Shown here piece by piece: positions 45,266-53,636 of a stretch of DNA of 64,000 nt. The stretch spans positions 310,001 to 374,000 of the forward strand of contig JABFRO010000002.1 in assembly GCA_013141125.1 (NCBI GenBank), given 5' to 3'. Below the pieces are notes generated by a model, which was not told where the DNA came from, made no database searches, and worked only from the letters and a program-made list of their open reading frames with translations. The position numbers were made by a program, and so were the translations under genes. The DNA is from Methylophilaceae bacterium (GTDB lineage Bacteria > Pseudomonadota > Gammaproteobacteria > Burkholderiales > Methylophilaceae). Within the stretch, counting starts at the first letter, position 1. Each line of letters starts with the position of its first letter.

Positions 45266-46315
45266 CTACTTCTTGCTCTTGAAAGACGAAATCGCAGCCA
45301 ATGGATTTAGCGCCACTTGCTCGCCGGCTTCCACGCCGGAGACTATTTCAATGAAATCTCCTCGCGTTTGTCCAAGCCTGACTTGGCGCAATTGTGCTCT
45401 GCCATTAATCACTACATACAACACAGATAATTCGCCACGTCGCATCACAGCAGCACTTGGCACTTGCAGCTGTGCAGTATCACGCTTGCCTGTAATTGGC
45501 ACAGACAGCCGCGCAAACGTGCCGGGCGAAGGTTTGGTTAAGCCTTCCGTCAGATTCTGCGGCAATGTTATACGTACTTGTATTTGATGGCTTATCGCAT
45601 CTGCAGTGGGCAAAATTATCATGCTTTGTACTGATAGCACTACCGCTGATAAGGTGTGGCCGGAAATTTCCAGCCTTAATTCGCCCGCACGATCCAATTG
45701 CGTAATTTGACTTTCTGGCACGCTGGCCGTTACCCGCATTTTTTGGGGATCATAAAGTGTCAACAAGGGCTTGCCCGGCAAGGCCATGTCACCTACTTCA
45801 GCAAATACGGCAGAAATTATGCCGCTATAGGGCGCAACCACGGTATGCAAACCAGCTTGCACATTCGCAATTGAAATCTCGGCTTGCTGGGCATGGGTTT
45901 GTGCCTGTGCGGTTTTGTATTCAGCAGATGCTTGTTCCAGCGCGGCCTGGCTGATGTAGTGCTTTTCATATAAACGCTGCTTACGCTCATAAGTTTGGCG
46001 TGCAGCAAATAATTGCGCGTTAGCCGCAGCGGCCTGTGCCTGACTGCCAGTCACTTGTTGGCGCGCTACGCGTGAGTCAATCCGCGCCAGCACCTGACCC
46101 GCTTTGACACTATCACCGACTTTGACTGGTAATGCGGTGATGCTACCCTGCGTCTCTGCCGCAATTTGTGTGGTTTTGATAGCCTCCACCACCGCTTCAG
46201 CTGTATATGAGCTTGCGGAAGTGCTGCGCTTAACAGGTGCAGTTGCCAAGGGTTCTGCCGATGCAGATACTGCTAATAGTAATAATGCGCAAAGTTGAAT
46301 ACGTAAGATATGCAT
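45266..46315 (-). CDS. RND periplasmic adaptor (membrane fusion protein)
   Basis: A 349-aa adaptor bridging pump and outer-membrane channel. ATG 46315 gives a signal peptide ending ASA before EPLATAP; an in-frame start ten codons upstream lies too close to the promoter. Barrel-sandwich and lipoyl-type segments (GSITALPVKVGDSVKAGQVLARIDSRVA and AGLHTVVAPYSGIISAVFAEVGDMALPGKPLLTLYD) flank an alpha-hairpin of about 70 residues. First gene of the operon, behind an operator-covered promoter. Confidence 0.92.
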   Translation of the reverse strand: MHILRIQLCALLLLAVSASAEPLATAPVKRSTSASSYTAEAVVEAIKTTQIAAETQGSITALPVKVGDSVKAGQVLARIDSRVARQQVTGSQAQAAAANAQLFAARQTYERKQRLYEKHYISQAALEQASAEYKTAQAQTHAQQAEISIANVQAGLHTVVAPYSGIISAVFAEVGDMALPGKPLLTLYDPQKMRVTASVPESQITQLDRAGELRLEISGHTLSAVVLSVQSMIILPTADAISHQIQVRITLPQNLTEGLTKPSPGTFARLSVPITGKRDTAQLQVPSAAVMRRGELSVLYVVINGRAQLRQVRLGQTRGDFIEIVSGVEAGEQVALNPLAAISSFKSKK

Positions 46316-46343
46316 GGTTAATCCATCAATAATCATTAATTGC

Positions 46344-46372
46344 ACTATATGAGCATATAGCTATATAGTCAA
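46344..46372 (-). promoter_or_regulatory. RND operon promoter with overlapping palindromic operator
   Basis: On the minus strand TTGACT (46372-46367) and TATAGT (46349-46344) are spaced exactly 17 bp. The same DNA is a near-perfect inverted repeat, ACTATAT (46344-46350) mirrored by ATATAGT (46363-46369), with TATAGCTATA inside. Binding of the divergent ArsR-family regulator here would block the pump promoter completely. A TATACT at 46387-46392 may be the -10 for the regulator gene. Confidence 0.75.
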
Positions 46373-46422
46373 CAAATAAATTGAGGTATACTTGATTATC
46401 GAATCCACATAGTTCACGCGCC

Positions 46423-46779
46423 ATGCAAAAATTAAATGACCACGCATTGCAATATATAGCACAATATTTTCAAGCGCTTGCAGAGCCAATGCGTCTGAAA
46501 ATTCTACATGCCTTGCAAGAAGGGGAGCGTAATGTAGGTGAGTTAACTGAAATCTCTGGCTGTACACAGGCCAATGTCTCCAAACATTTATCCTCACTCG
46601 CAAAAAGTGGTTTGGTTAAAAGAGAATCGCGCGGCACTTGTGTTTACTACAGCATTGCTGACACCAGCGTATATACTTTGTGCGAGCTGGTTTGCAACCA
46701 GATAGGCAATAGATGGGCGGCCGAAGCCGAGTTAAGAAATGTATTTATTTCAAACGCTAAAATTCTGCACGCGGATTAA
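46423..46779 (+). CDS. ArsR-family transcriptional repressor, cysteine-rich
   Basis: A 118-aa winged-helix regulator (AEPMRLKILHALQEGERNVGELTEISGCTQANVSKHLSSLAKSGLVKRESRGTCVYYSIAD is the ArsR fold). Cysteines are at 47 in the recognition-helix region, 73, 87 and 91 (LCELVC in the dimer helix). The canonical ELCVCDL arsenic motif is absent. The Cys pattern suggests a thiol or metal sensor, possibly BigR/SqrR-like for reactive sulfur. It is divergent from the RND operon and probably represses it through the operator at 46344-46369. Confidence 0.87.
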   Translation: MQKLNDHALQYIAQYFQALAEPMRLKILHALQEGERNVGELTEISGCTQANVSKHLSSLAKSGLVKRESRGTCVYYSIADTSVYTLCELVCNQIGNRWAAEAELRNVFISNAKILHAD

Positions 46780-46831
46780 CGCTTAACTACAGTCGCTGAA
46801 AGTTTTATACGGCTCATGAACTTCTGCCCTA

Positions 46832-46858
46832 CTAGCACTCTCTAATATAGAGTGCTAA
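46832..46858 (+). promoter_or_regulatory. CIRCE operator (HrcA site) upstream of rpoH
   Basis: TAGCACTC, nine bases, GAGTGCTAA: a CIRCE element with one mismatch at its first base to the TTAGCACTC-N9-GAGTGCTAA consensus. It ends 28 nt before the rpoH ATG, and the AGGAGG ribosome-binding site follows. HrcA repression of rpoH is known in some Betaproteobacteria. Confidence 0.92.
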
Positions 46859-46886
46859 AATTATTTGAAATTCAGGAGGATTAATA

Positions 46887-47738
46887 ATGAGTAATGCCTT
46901 GGCGCTACCTTCAATTACCACTACAGATAGTATCGACAGCTACATGCGTGCAGTTAGAGCTTACCCTGTACTGAGTGCAGAGGAAGAGCATGATTTTGCC
47001 ACACGGTTGCAACGGGATAATGATCTGGATGCCGCTAAAAAGCTGATTGTGTCGCATTTGCGCGTGGTAGTGAGCATTGCGCGCGGCTATGCGGGCTACG
47101 GCTTGCCGCAGTCGGATCTGATTCAGGAAGGCAACATTGGCCTGATGAAAGCGGTGCGCCGTTTTGATCCAACACGTGGTGTGCGCTTGGTATCTTTCGC
47201 CATGCATTGGATCAAAGCCGAGATGCATGAATATATCGTGCGCAACTGGCGTTTGGTAAAAGTTGCCACCACCAAGGCGCAACGCAAACTATTCTTCAAT
47301 TTACGTAGCATGAAACCCGGCGCAGGTAGCCTGAAACCGGACGATGTGGCACACATAGCGCATGAATTAAATGTAAAACCGGAAGATGTGCTGGAAATGG
47401 AAGCGCGCATGGGTGGGCGCGAAATTTCGCTGGAAGGAAACAGTGATGATGAAAATGAAGATGCCTTCAGCCCCATTGCCTATCTGGAAGATCCGGGTGC
47501 CGAACCTTCAGAAGTGCTCGCCGAACAGCAATTTGAACAACTGCAAAGTACAGGTCTGGAGAATGCTCTGCAAAGCCTGGATGAGCGTAGTCGTAAAATT
47601 GTAAAGGCACGCTGGTTACAAGAAGGCAATGGTGCCACCCTGCACGATTTGGCCGCTGAATTGGGAGTTTCCGCAGAGAGAGTTCGCCAGATTGAGCAAA
47701 AGGCTATGCTAAAAATGAAGACATTGCTGGTAGCCTAG
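46887..47738 (+). CDS. rpoH: RNA polymerase heat-shock sigma factor RpoH (sigma-32)
   Basis: A 283-aa sigma factor. Region 2 includes HLRVVVSIARGYAGYGLPQSDLIQEGNIGLMKAVRRFDP, the RpoH box QRKLFFNLR is intact, and region 4 ends with the helix-turn-helix GATLHDLAAELGVSAERVRQIEQKAM. The RpoH box distinguishes it from RpoD and RpoS. It is controlled by a CIRCE site, so heat shock is expected to act through HrcA as well as through any RNA-level control. Confidence 0.97.
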   Translation: MSNALALPSITTTDSIDSYMRAVRAYPVLSAEEEHDFATRLQRDNDLDAAKKLIVSHLRVVVSIARGYAGYGLPQSDLIQEGNIGLMKAVRRFDPTRGVRLVSFAMHWIKAEMHEYIVRNWRLVKVATTKAQRKLFFNLRSMKPGAGSLKPDDVAHIAHELNVKPEDVLEMEARMGGREISLEGNSDDENEDAFSPIAYLEDPGAEPSEVLAEQQFEQLQSTGLENALQSLDERSRKIVKARWLQEGNGATLHDLAAELGVSAERVRQIEQKAMLKMKTLLVA

Positions 47739-47785
47739 GCTTTGCATTTTATTTTCTGACTTTGCATTTCTGTGCTTAGTCAGAT

Positions 47786-49285
47786 TCAAAGAATATCCCA
47801 AATGGATAAACGCAGATTTATGTTTTTCCAATAAGCGATTTCACTGGCTAGCTCTGCCGCTGTCAGTGGATTGTTTTTAAGCCATAGCGCTGGCATCTTG
47901 AGTTGAAACTCATCCCTCTCTCTTGTCAGCTGCAGTTGAGGGCGGCTACTATCCAGTCGATTGCGGTGAAACAAGATAGCCAATCTTAAAATCAGTACCA
48001 GCAGGCAGCGATCATCTTGAATGCTGAGCTGTGCCAGTTTGTTCAGTGAACGGCGCTGGGCGCGCACCAGCAGCCCCAAAGCGCCTTGATCTTTTGCAGA
48101 AAAACCAGGCATATCGGCATTTTCCACAATATAAGCCGAGTGCTTATGAAAGGCGTTGTGCGCAATGGATATACCGATTTCATGCAGCCTAACTGCCCAG
48201 CTCAGATGATTGCCGGCCGTGTCAGCATCCATGGTAAGTTGATGATCCACTTGCGATAACAGGCTTAAAGCCAGCTTTTCCACACGGTTGGCTTGTGCAA
48301 TATCCACATGGTAGCGGCGCATGAAGTTATTCACGGTGGCTTCGCGTATGTCATGGTAATTCATGCGTCCGAGCAGCTCGTACAGCACGCCTTCGCGTAG
48401 TGCGGTGCTGACGGTGGTCATACGCTCAATGTTTAGCACCTCAAAAGCCGCCATCATGATCGCCAGGCCGCCGGGAATAACGGCAGCGCGGTCTTCACTC
48501 AGGCCGGCCAAAACCAGTCTCTTGGTATCTTTTGCCTTAATTAATTGATTACGTAGTTGCTTTAATCCATCGTGGGTAATGGCACCATCACTCCAGTCAT
48601 TCAAACGCAAAATTTCGCCCAGTGCACGTGCTGTGCCGGAAGAGCCTACGGCCTCTTGCCAATGATCGTATGAAAAATGTTGTTGAATGCTTTGAATTTC
48701 AGCTCCAGCCGCAATCTCGGCGTCGCGCATATTGGTTTCGGTAATTTTTCCATCCGAGAAAAACCGCAAGCTGTAGCTGACACAGCCCATAAACAGGCTT
48801 TCCATGGATTCCGGCTCAAACCCCTGGCCGACAATAAACTCGGTAGAGCCACCGCCGATGTCAATCACTAAACGCTTATGCCTGGCTGCGGGAAGGCCAT
48901 GGCTCACACCGATAAAAATCATGCGCGCCTCTTCACGTCCGGCAATGATTTCTATTGGAAAGCCTAAAGCGGCTTGTGCTTCTTCCAACAATTGTGCTGC
49001 ATTGCTAGCCACACGGAAAGTATTAGTTGCTACTGCACGCACGGCTTGTGGTGGCAAACCGCGCAGGCGCTCACCAAAGCGCTTGAGGCAATCAATAGCG
49101 CGGCGCTGTGCGCCTGCATCCAGCTGATTGTCCTGGTTTAGGCCAGCACCCAAACGCACGGCATCTCGTAGTGAATCGTGAAAAATAAGCTGGCCGTCCT
49201 GCACACGTGCCATTTGCAACCGAAAGCTGTTAGAGCCTAAATCCACGGCTGCAATTTCAGAAAGGGCGATATTGGTATTGGACAC
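47786..49285 (-). CDS. ppx: Exopolyphosphatase (Ppx/GppA family)
   Basis: A 499-aa enzyme that degrades polyphosphate from the ends; GppA relatives hydrolyse pppGpp. The N-terminal actin-like domain begins IAAVDLGSNSFRLQMARV, with a second phosphate loop VIDIGGGSTEFIVGQG. The C-terminal HD-like helical domain runs from about 310. The length is near that of Ppx. ppk is not in the window. It is convergent with rpoH. Confidence 0.92.
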   Translation of the reverse strand: MSNTNIALSEIAAVDLGSNSFRLQMARVQDGQLIFHDSLRDAVRLGAGLNQDNQLDAGAQRRAIDCLKRFGERLRGLPPQAVRAVATNTFRVASNAAQLLEEAQAALGFPIEIIAGREEARMIFIGVSHGLPAARHKRLVIDIGGGSTEFIVGQGFEPESMESLFMGCVSYSLRFFSDGKITETNMRDAEIAAGAEIQSIQQHFSYDHWQEAVGSSGTARALGEILRLNDWSDGAITHDGLKQLRNQLIKAKDTKRLVLAGLSEDRAAVIPGGLAIMMAAFEVLNIERMTTVSTALREGVLYELLGRMNYHDIREATVNNFMRRYHVDIAQANRVEKLALSLLSQVDHQLTMDADTAGNHLSWAVRLHEIGISIAHNAFHKHSAYIVENADMPGFSAKDQGALGLLVRAQRRSLNKLAQLSIQDDRCLLVLILRLAILFHRNRLDSSRPQLQLTRERDEFQLKMPALWLKNNPLTAAELASEIAYWKNINLRLSIWDIL

Positions 49286-49370
49286 GGTTTTCCTTAAACG
49301 GAACGATAACGGTTGCTTAGCTCAGCCTACGGTAAGTTTCAAGCATGGTTTTATTGATTACTAGAAGCCT

Positions 49371-49455
49371 GTCGGATTTAAAGAATCGAAGCGAGAATTT
49401 GGCTGGGCGAGGACAGATTTCTAGCCGATTTCCTTTAAGTTCGTCAGGCTCCTAG
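49371..49455. repeat. Imperfect inverted repeat (about 85 bp) between ppx and metF
   Basis: The outer arms are CTAGAAGCCTGTCGGATTTAAAG and, inverted, CTAGGAGCCTGACGAACTTAAAG, a roughly 22-bp imperfect terminal inversion. The interior has no coding potential. The metF stop codon (49452-49454) lies inside its right end. It resembles a small mobile or REP-type element rather than a terminator. Confidence 0.5.
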
Positions 49456-50279
49456 GCTAGCCTTTGTACGATAGTTGAGATGATTCCCGCCTGATTCAAT
49501 GTGTAAAAATGCAGGCCGGGGGCACCGCCAGCGAGTAGTTGTTCGCATATGTCGGTGACTACATCCAAGCCCAGTGATCGTAGTGAGGCCATGTCATCGC
49601 CATATTCTTGCAGCCTTAAGCGTAGCCAGCGAGGAATCTCTGCGCCACATACACCGGAAAAGCGCGCGAGTTGCGTGTAATTGTAAATGGGCATCACGCC
49701 TGGCACGATGGGGATATTAATGCCCAATGCACCACATTGATCCATAAAGCGAAAGTAGGAATCAGCATTATAGAAATACTGCGTTATTGCCGCATTGGCA
49801 CCAGCATCCACTTTGTTTTTGAAGTGCTGCAAATCAGCAGTAGGTGAAGATGATTCAGGATGAAACTCGGGATACGCGGCGACTTCTATCTGAAACCAGT
49901 CGCCAGTTTCTTGCCGGATAAAAGTTACTAACTCGTTGGCATAACGAAAATCACCAGCACTCACTTCTCCGGATGGAACATCGCCGCGTAAAGCTACCAA
50001 ATGGCGTATGTTTGCATTTTTATAATCGCTCAACAGTTGGCGTATTTCCTCTTTACTGGAAGAAATACAGGAAATATGCGGTGCAGCGTCAAAACCTTCA
50101 CGCTGAATCTCCAGCACCGTATCCATGGTGCGATCACGCGTGGAGCCGCCTGCGCCAAACGTCACCGAGAAAAATTTGGGGTTTAATTGTGCCAACTGCT
50201 TGCGGGTTTCACGCAGTTTGGCTATGCCTTCTGTTGTTTTTGGTGGGAAAAATTCAAAGCTGATGGCTGGGTTGTTCAT
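49452..50279 (-). CDS. metF: Methylenetetrahydrofolate reductase
   Basis: A 275-aa FAD enzyme that reduces 5,10-methylene-THF to 5-methyl-THF for methionine synthesis. It starts SFEFFPPKT (the catalytic Glu region), followed by FFSVTFGAGGSTRDRT and HLVALRGDVPSG, then ITQYFYNADSYFRFMD. All are standard MetF motifs. It is the last gene of the ahcY-PF04020-metF group and lies 13 nt after the PF04020 gene. Confidence 0.96.
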   Translation of the reverse strand: MNNPAISFEFFPPKTTEGIAKLRETRKQLAQLNPKFFSVTFGAGGSTRDRTMDTVLEIQREGFDAAPHISCISSSKEEIRQLLSDYKNANIRHLVALRGDVPSGEVSAGDFRYANELVTFIRQETGDWFQIEVAAYPEFHPESSSPTADLQHFKNKVDAGANAAITQYFYNADSYFRFMDQCGALGINIPIVPGVMPIYNYTQLARFSGVCGAEIPRWLRLRLQEYGDDMASLRSLGLDVVTDICEQLLAGGAPGLHFYTLNQAGIISTIVQRLA

Positions 50280-50292
50280 GGTGGTTATAAGT

Positions 50293-50634
50293 TTAATCGT
50301 TGGGAATGAGCGCTGTCAGCACCCAGGAAATCACGCTGTATAAAAAAGCGCCCAATATGCCGGAAACAAAATCCCGGACATGAAAGCCTTGCAGCAAGTG
50401 GCCAACCGCATAGAACAGGGCGCCATTGATGACGAAAATAAACAGACCTAAAGTCAGTATCGTGACGGGTAAAGTGAGGATGAGAAGAATGGGTTTGACC
50501 AGCATATTGAGTAGGCCAATCACTGCTGCAGCGATTAATGCAGCGGCAAAACCATCCACATGAATGGCCGGAATGAAATAGGTCACGGCTAATAAAGCCA
50601 CGGCGTTTAATAACCAAACCAGTAATAATTTCAT
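50293..50634 (-). CDS. PF04020/YvlD-like (phage-holin-type) membrane protein
   Basis: A 113-aa protein with four hydrophobic segments (about 3-20, 30-45, 52-72, 85-107). AAVIGLLNMLVKPILLILTLPVTILTLGLFIFVINGALFY is the signature block of the PF04020 family. It is regularly encoded between ahcY and metF in Betaproteobacteria. The function is unknown; the holin label is historical. Confidence 0.88.
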   Translation of the reverse strand: MKLLLVWLLNAVALLAVTYFIPAIHVDGFAAALIAAAVIGLLNMLVKPILLILTLPVTILTLGLFIFVINGALFYAVGHLLQGFHVRDFVSGILGAFLYSVISWVLTALIPND

Positions 50635-50709
50635 TGAAACCTCCTTGAATAGACAGCCTGATGATTCGGCTGTCTATTTCATTCAACCAGCCAAATTAAT
50701 AACGCAAAA

Positions 50710-52119
50710 TCAATAACGATAGTGCTCAGGTTTAAACGGTCCGCTCGGGGAAACACCAATATACGCGGCCTGCTGGTCAGTTAGACGCGACAGTTGCGCA
50801 TTGAGTTTCTTCAGTTGCAGAACCGCTACTTTTTCATCCAGATGCTTGGGCAAGGTGTAAACGCCCACTGGATATTGCTCAGGTTGGCTGAATAGCTCAA
50901 TTTGCGCAATGGTTTGGTTGGCAAAGGAAGAGCTCATAACGTAGCTGGGGTGGCCGGTACCACAGCCCAGATTTACCAAACGGCCTTTGGCCAGCAGGAT
51001 AATTTTTTTGCCGTTGGGGAAAATCACATGATCCACCTGCGGCTTGATTTCATCCCACTCATATTTTTCCAGTGAGGCCACGTCGATTTCATTATCAAAG
51101 TGACCAATATTGCAGACGATGGCTTGGTCTTTCATTTTTGCCATATGGTCATGCGTAATCACATGATAATTGCCGGTGCAGGTCACAAAAATGTCGCCAT
51201 GTTCACAGGCGTAATCCATAGTAACCACGCGATAGCCTTCCATCGCTGCTTGCAATGCACAAATCGGATCAATTTCTGTCACCCAAACTTGCGCAGACAA
51301 GGCGCGCATGGCTTGCGCTGAGCCTTTACCTACATCGCCATAACCCGCGATAATTGCTACCTTGCCTGCAATCATTACATCGGTGGCACGTTTGATCGCA
51401 TCCACCAGAGACTCACGACAACCGTACAAGTTATCAAACTTGGATTTGGTCACAGAATCATTGACGTTGATTGCCGGAAACGCCAATCGACCTTCTTTGT
51501 GCATTTGATACAAACGATGTACGCCGGTGGTGGTTTCTTCGGTCACGCCTATAATATGTGGCAAGCGCGTGGAGTACCAGCTTGGATCAACTGCCAGCTT
51601 GGCCTTGATAGCATTGAACAGGCAAATTTCTTCTTCTGAAGACGGGTGATTCAATAAGGTGGCATCACTTTCGGCTTTGGTGCCCAGATGTAGCAGCAAT
51701 GTAGCATCCCCGCCATCATCCAGAATCATGTTGGTATAGCCACCATCAGCCCATTCAAAAATACGGTGCGTGTAATCCCAATAATCTTCCAGACTTTCAC
51801 CTTTAACGGCAAATACCGGCGTGCCATTGGCGGCAATCGCAGCAGCGGCATGATCTTGGGTGGAGAAAATATTACAGGAGGCCCAGCGTACCTCTGCACC
51901 AAGGGCTTCCAGGGTTTCAATCAGCACAGCGGTTTGAATGGTCATGTGTAAAGAGCCGGTAATGCGTGCACCTTTTAATGGCTTAGTGAGTGCATACTCT
52001 TCACGAATCGCCATTAAGCCAGGCATTTCTGTCTCGGCAATGGCTATTTCCTTGCGACCCCAAGTTGATAAACTTAAATCGGCAATGACGTAATCTTTGA
52101 TGTCAGCCACAGTATTCAT
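50710..52119 (-). CDS. ahcY: S-adenosylhomocysteine hydrolase
   Basis: Splits SAH into adenosine and homocysteine, removing the by-product of methyltransferases. A 469-aa protein with the NAD-binding motif [15 protein letters not shown], the [17 protein letters not shown] and [12 protein letters not shown] motifs, and the C-terminal PEHYRY tail. The insert of about 40 residues relative to the shortest forms is normal for bacterial AhcY. A SAH riboswitch lies in the leader, so expression should rise as SAH builds up. Confidence 0.97.
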   Translation of the reverse strand: MNTVADIKDYVIADLSLSTWGRKEIAIAETEMPGLMAIREEYALTKPLKGARITGSLHMTIQTAVLIETLEALGAEVRWASCNIFSTQDHAAAAIAANGTPVFAVKGESLEDYWDYTHRIFEWADGGYTNMILDDGGDATLLLHLGTKAESDATLLNHPSSEEEICLFNAIKAKLAVDPSWYSTRLPHIIGVTEETTTGVHRLYQMHKEGRLAFPAINVNDSVTKSKFDNLYGCRESLVDAIKRATDVMIAGKVAIIAGYGDVGKGSAQAMRALSAQVWVTEIDPICALQAAMEGYRVVTMDYACEHGDIFVTCTGNYHVITHDHMAKMKDQAIVCNIGHFDNEIDVASLEKYEWDEIKPQVDHVIFPNGKKIILLAKGRLVNLGCGTGHPSYVMSSSFANQTIAQIELFSQPEQYPVGVYTLPKHLDEKVAVLQLKKLNAQLSRLTDQQAAYIGVSPSGPFKPEHYRY

Positions 52120-52211
52120 AAAATTTTTCCTTTGAATAATATGACCGGCAGGGAGGGAGTGGAAAGGCGGTAGCGCTGTTCACCCGCAACCCGTGACCGG
52201 CACGGTTGGTT

Positions 52212-52303
52212 AGGCGAACGTCGTTACTACCAAAAAAACCCAAACAGGCAATTTTAAGGATACTGAGCCTAGGGTAAAAATCACCTTGCAACGTTCCTCA
52301 GTA
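52212..52303 (-). promoter_or_regulatory. SAH riboswitch in the ahcY leader
   Basis: On the minus strand, about 92 nt from 52303 to 52212. P1 is formed by ACTGAGG at the 5' side and GGCTCAGT about 40 nt later. GAACGTTGCAAGG follows P1, and AACGACGTTCG near the 3' end can pair with GAACGTTG as the pseudoknot, the known SAH-riboswitch topology (consensus CCGAGG.GCGCUGC...GGCUCGG...AACGGCGCUC). P1 and the pseudoknot differ from the usual sequence yet remain base-paired, which supports a real, covarying structure. A GCCGGTCA direct repeat downstream may belong to the expression platform. Confidence 0.8.
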
Positions 52304-52383
52304 AGAGTGGCACTATACTACAAGAATAAATCCAGATACATAGGCGAAATTAGAAGCGGAATTAACCATTACTTGTAATGATG

Positions 52384-53619
52384 CTAATCCAGCAGCTCAT
52401 CTAAATAGTTGATTTTCCACTGTGCTGGGCTTTCATGACCGACCACTTTATCCTGCACTTTCGATAGATTTAACAGTTCGGGAACAATGCGCATATTGGA
52501 TTTAATGGAGAAAAACACTTTAACAATGGGCATCAGCAAAGATTTTTCAGATTGGTCAACGACTACCGCCAATCTGTTTGATTCCAGCCTGACCAAGGAT
52601 CCGGTTGGATAAATGCCGACACTTTTGACGAAAGCCTGAAAAATCAGCGGATCAAAATGACCTTTGCTCCATTCTGCCATTTTTTGCAGTGACTCCACAG
52701 GACTCCAGCCTGCTTTGTAAGGACGGTTGGATGTGATGGCATCATATACATCGCACACCGCGCCCATCTTGGCAAACGGGCTGATTTGCTCTCCCGCAAG
52801 TCGATGTGGGTAACCGCTGCCATCCATTTTTTCATGATGATGCAGACAAACATCCAGCGTGACTTCACCTACTCCCGTGCCCTCCAGCAGCATTTCATAG
52901 CCAGCCACCGGATGATTTTTGACTACGCTGAATTCTTCATCAGTGAGTTTGCCGGGTTTATTGAGCACGTCTAATGGAATCATCATCTTGCCCACATCGT
53001 GCAGCAAGCCCGCCAACCCTGCTTGACGCACCTCGTCATCCGACAAATGCATTTCATGCGCCAATGCCACCATTAATGCACACACGGCAATCGAGTGCAT
53101 ATAGGTGTAATCATCTTTGGTTTTAAGTCTGGCCAGATTAATCAAAGCTCCGGGGTTGCGCGAAACCGATGCGGTAATTTCTTCTACCAAAGGCAGCGCA
53201 TTGGCGGCATCCAGCGCTTTGCCCATGCGCGCTTCCTGAAACATTAAGGTTACAGCTTTTTTGGATTTGTTAATGGTATTGCGTGCGCGCGTCCGTTCTT
53301 CAGCGGAGGTAATGCGTTTTTGTATTTTTTTCGGCTGCTTGGGCGGCGGTGCATCAGCTTGAGCTAGCGTACGCTCCACTTCGGCGGCATTTTCTTCTGG
53401 CCGTATGACATGACTGGGATCAACATCCGCCAATACATCCAATCCCTTGGCGGTATCTATCCACACCTCACGTACACTACTTTCCTGAATACGCTTTAAA
53501 TCTTCAGGATCCGTGATTTTAAAGGATTTACGCCAGAATGGATGTTCCATCCACGAACCGCAAAGCTCATGAAGGAACATGCCAAGACGCAAATCGGAAA
53601 CAAGTATTTTCTTTAACAT
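52384..53619 (-). CDS. HD-GYP domain protein (c-di-GMP phosphodiesterase-like)
   Basis: A 411-aa protein with an N-terminal DUF3391 domain (about 1-110, beginning LVSDLRLGMFLHEL) and an HD-GYP domain (about 165-345). The HD motif is LLHDVGKMMIP and the GYP motif is HHHEKMDGSGYPHRL, with both His and Asp ligands intact. It probably hydrolyses c-di-GMP to GMP or pGpG. It is placed between metK and ahcY, only 17 nt downstream of metK. No output domain is fused. Confidence 0.92.
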   Translation of the reverse strand: MLKKILVSDLRLGMFLHELCGSWMEHPFWRKSFKITDPEDLKRIQESSVREVWIDTAKGLDVLADVDPSHVIRPEENAAEVERTLAQADAPPPKQPKKIQKRITSAEERTRARNTINKSKKAVTLMFQEARMGKALDAANALPLVEEITASVSRNPGALINLARLKTKDDYTYMHSIAVCALMVALAHEMHLSDDEVRQAGLAGLLHDVGKMMIPLDVLNKPGKLTDEEFSVVKNHPVAGYEMLLEGTGVGEVTLDVCLHHHEKMDGSGYPHRLAGEQISPFAKMGAVCDVYDAITSNRPYKAGWSPVESLQKMAEWSKGHFDPLIFQAFVKSVGIYPTGSLVRLESNRLAVVVDQSEKSLLMPIVKVFFSIKSNMRIVPELLNLSKVQDKVVGHESPAQWKINYLDELLD

Positions 53620-53636
53620 TTTAATGTCAGCAAAGC

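Noticed and set aside
42067-46315. Heavy-metal (Cus/Czc-type) efflux operon because of the ArsR regulator
   Set aside because: The pump has the paired Asp of HAE-type transporters in TM4 and no His-rich loops, so metal export is not supported by the sequence.
47755-47784. Hairpin TCTGACT/AGTCAGA between rpoH and ppx as terminator
   Set aside because: The loop is 16 nt and neither strand has a T-run after the stem, so it is not listed as a terminator.
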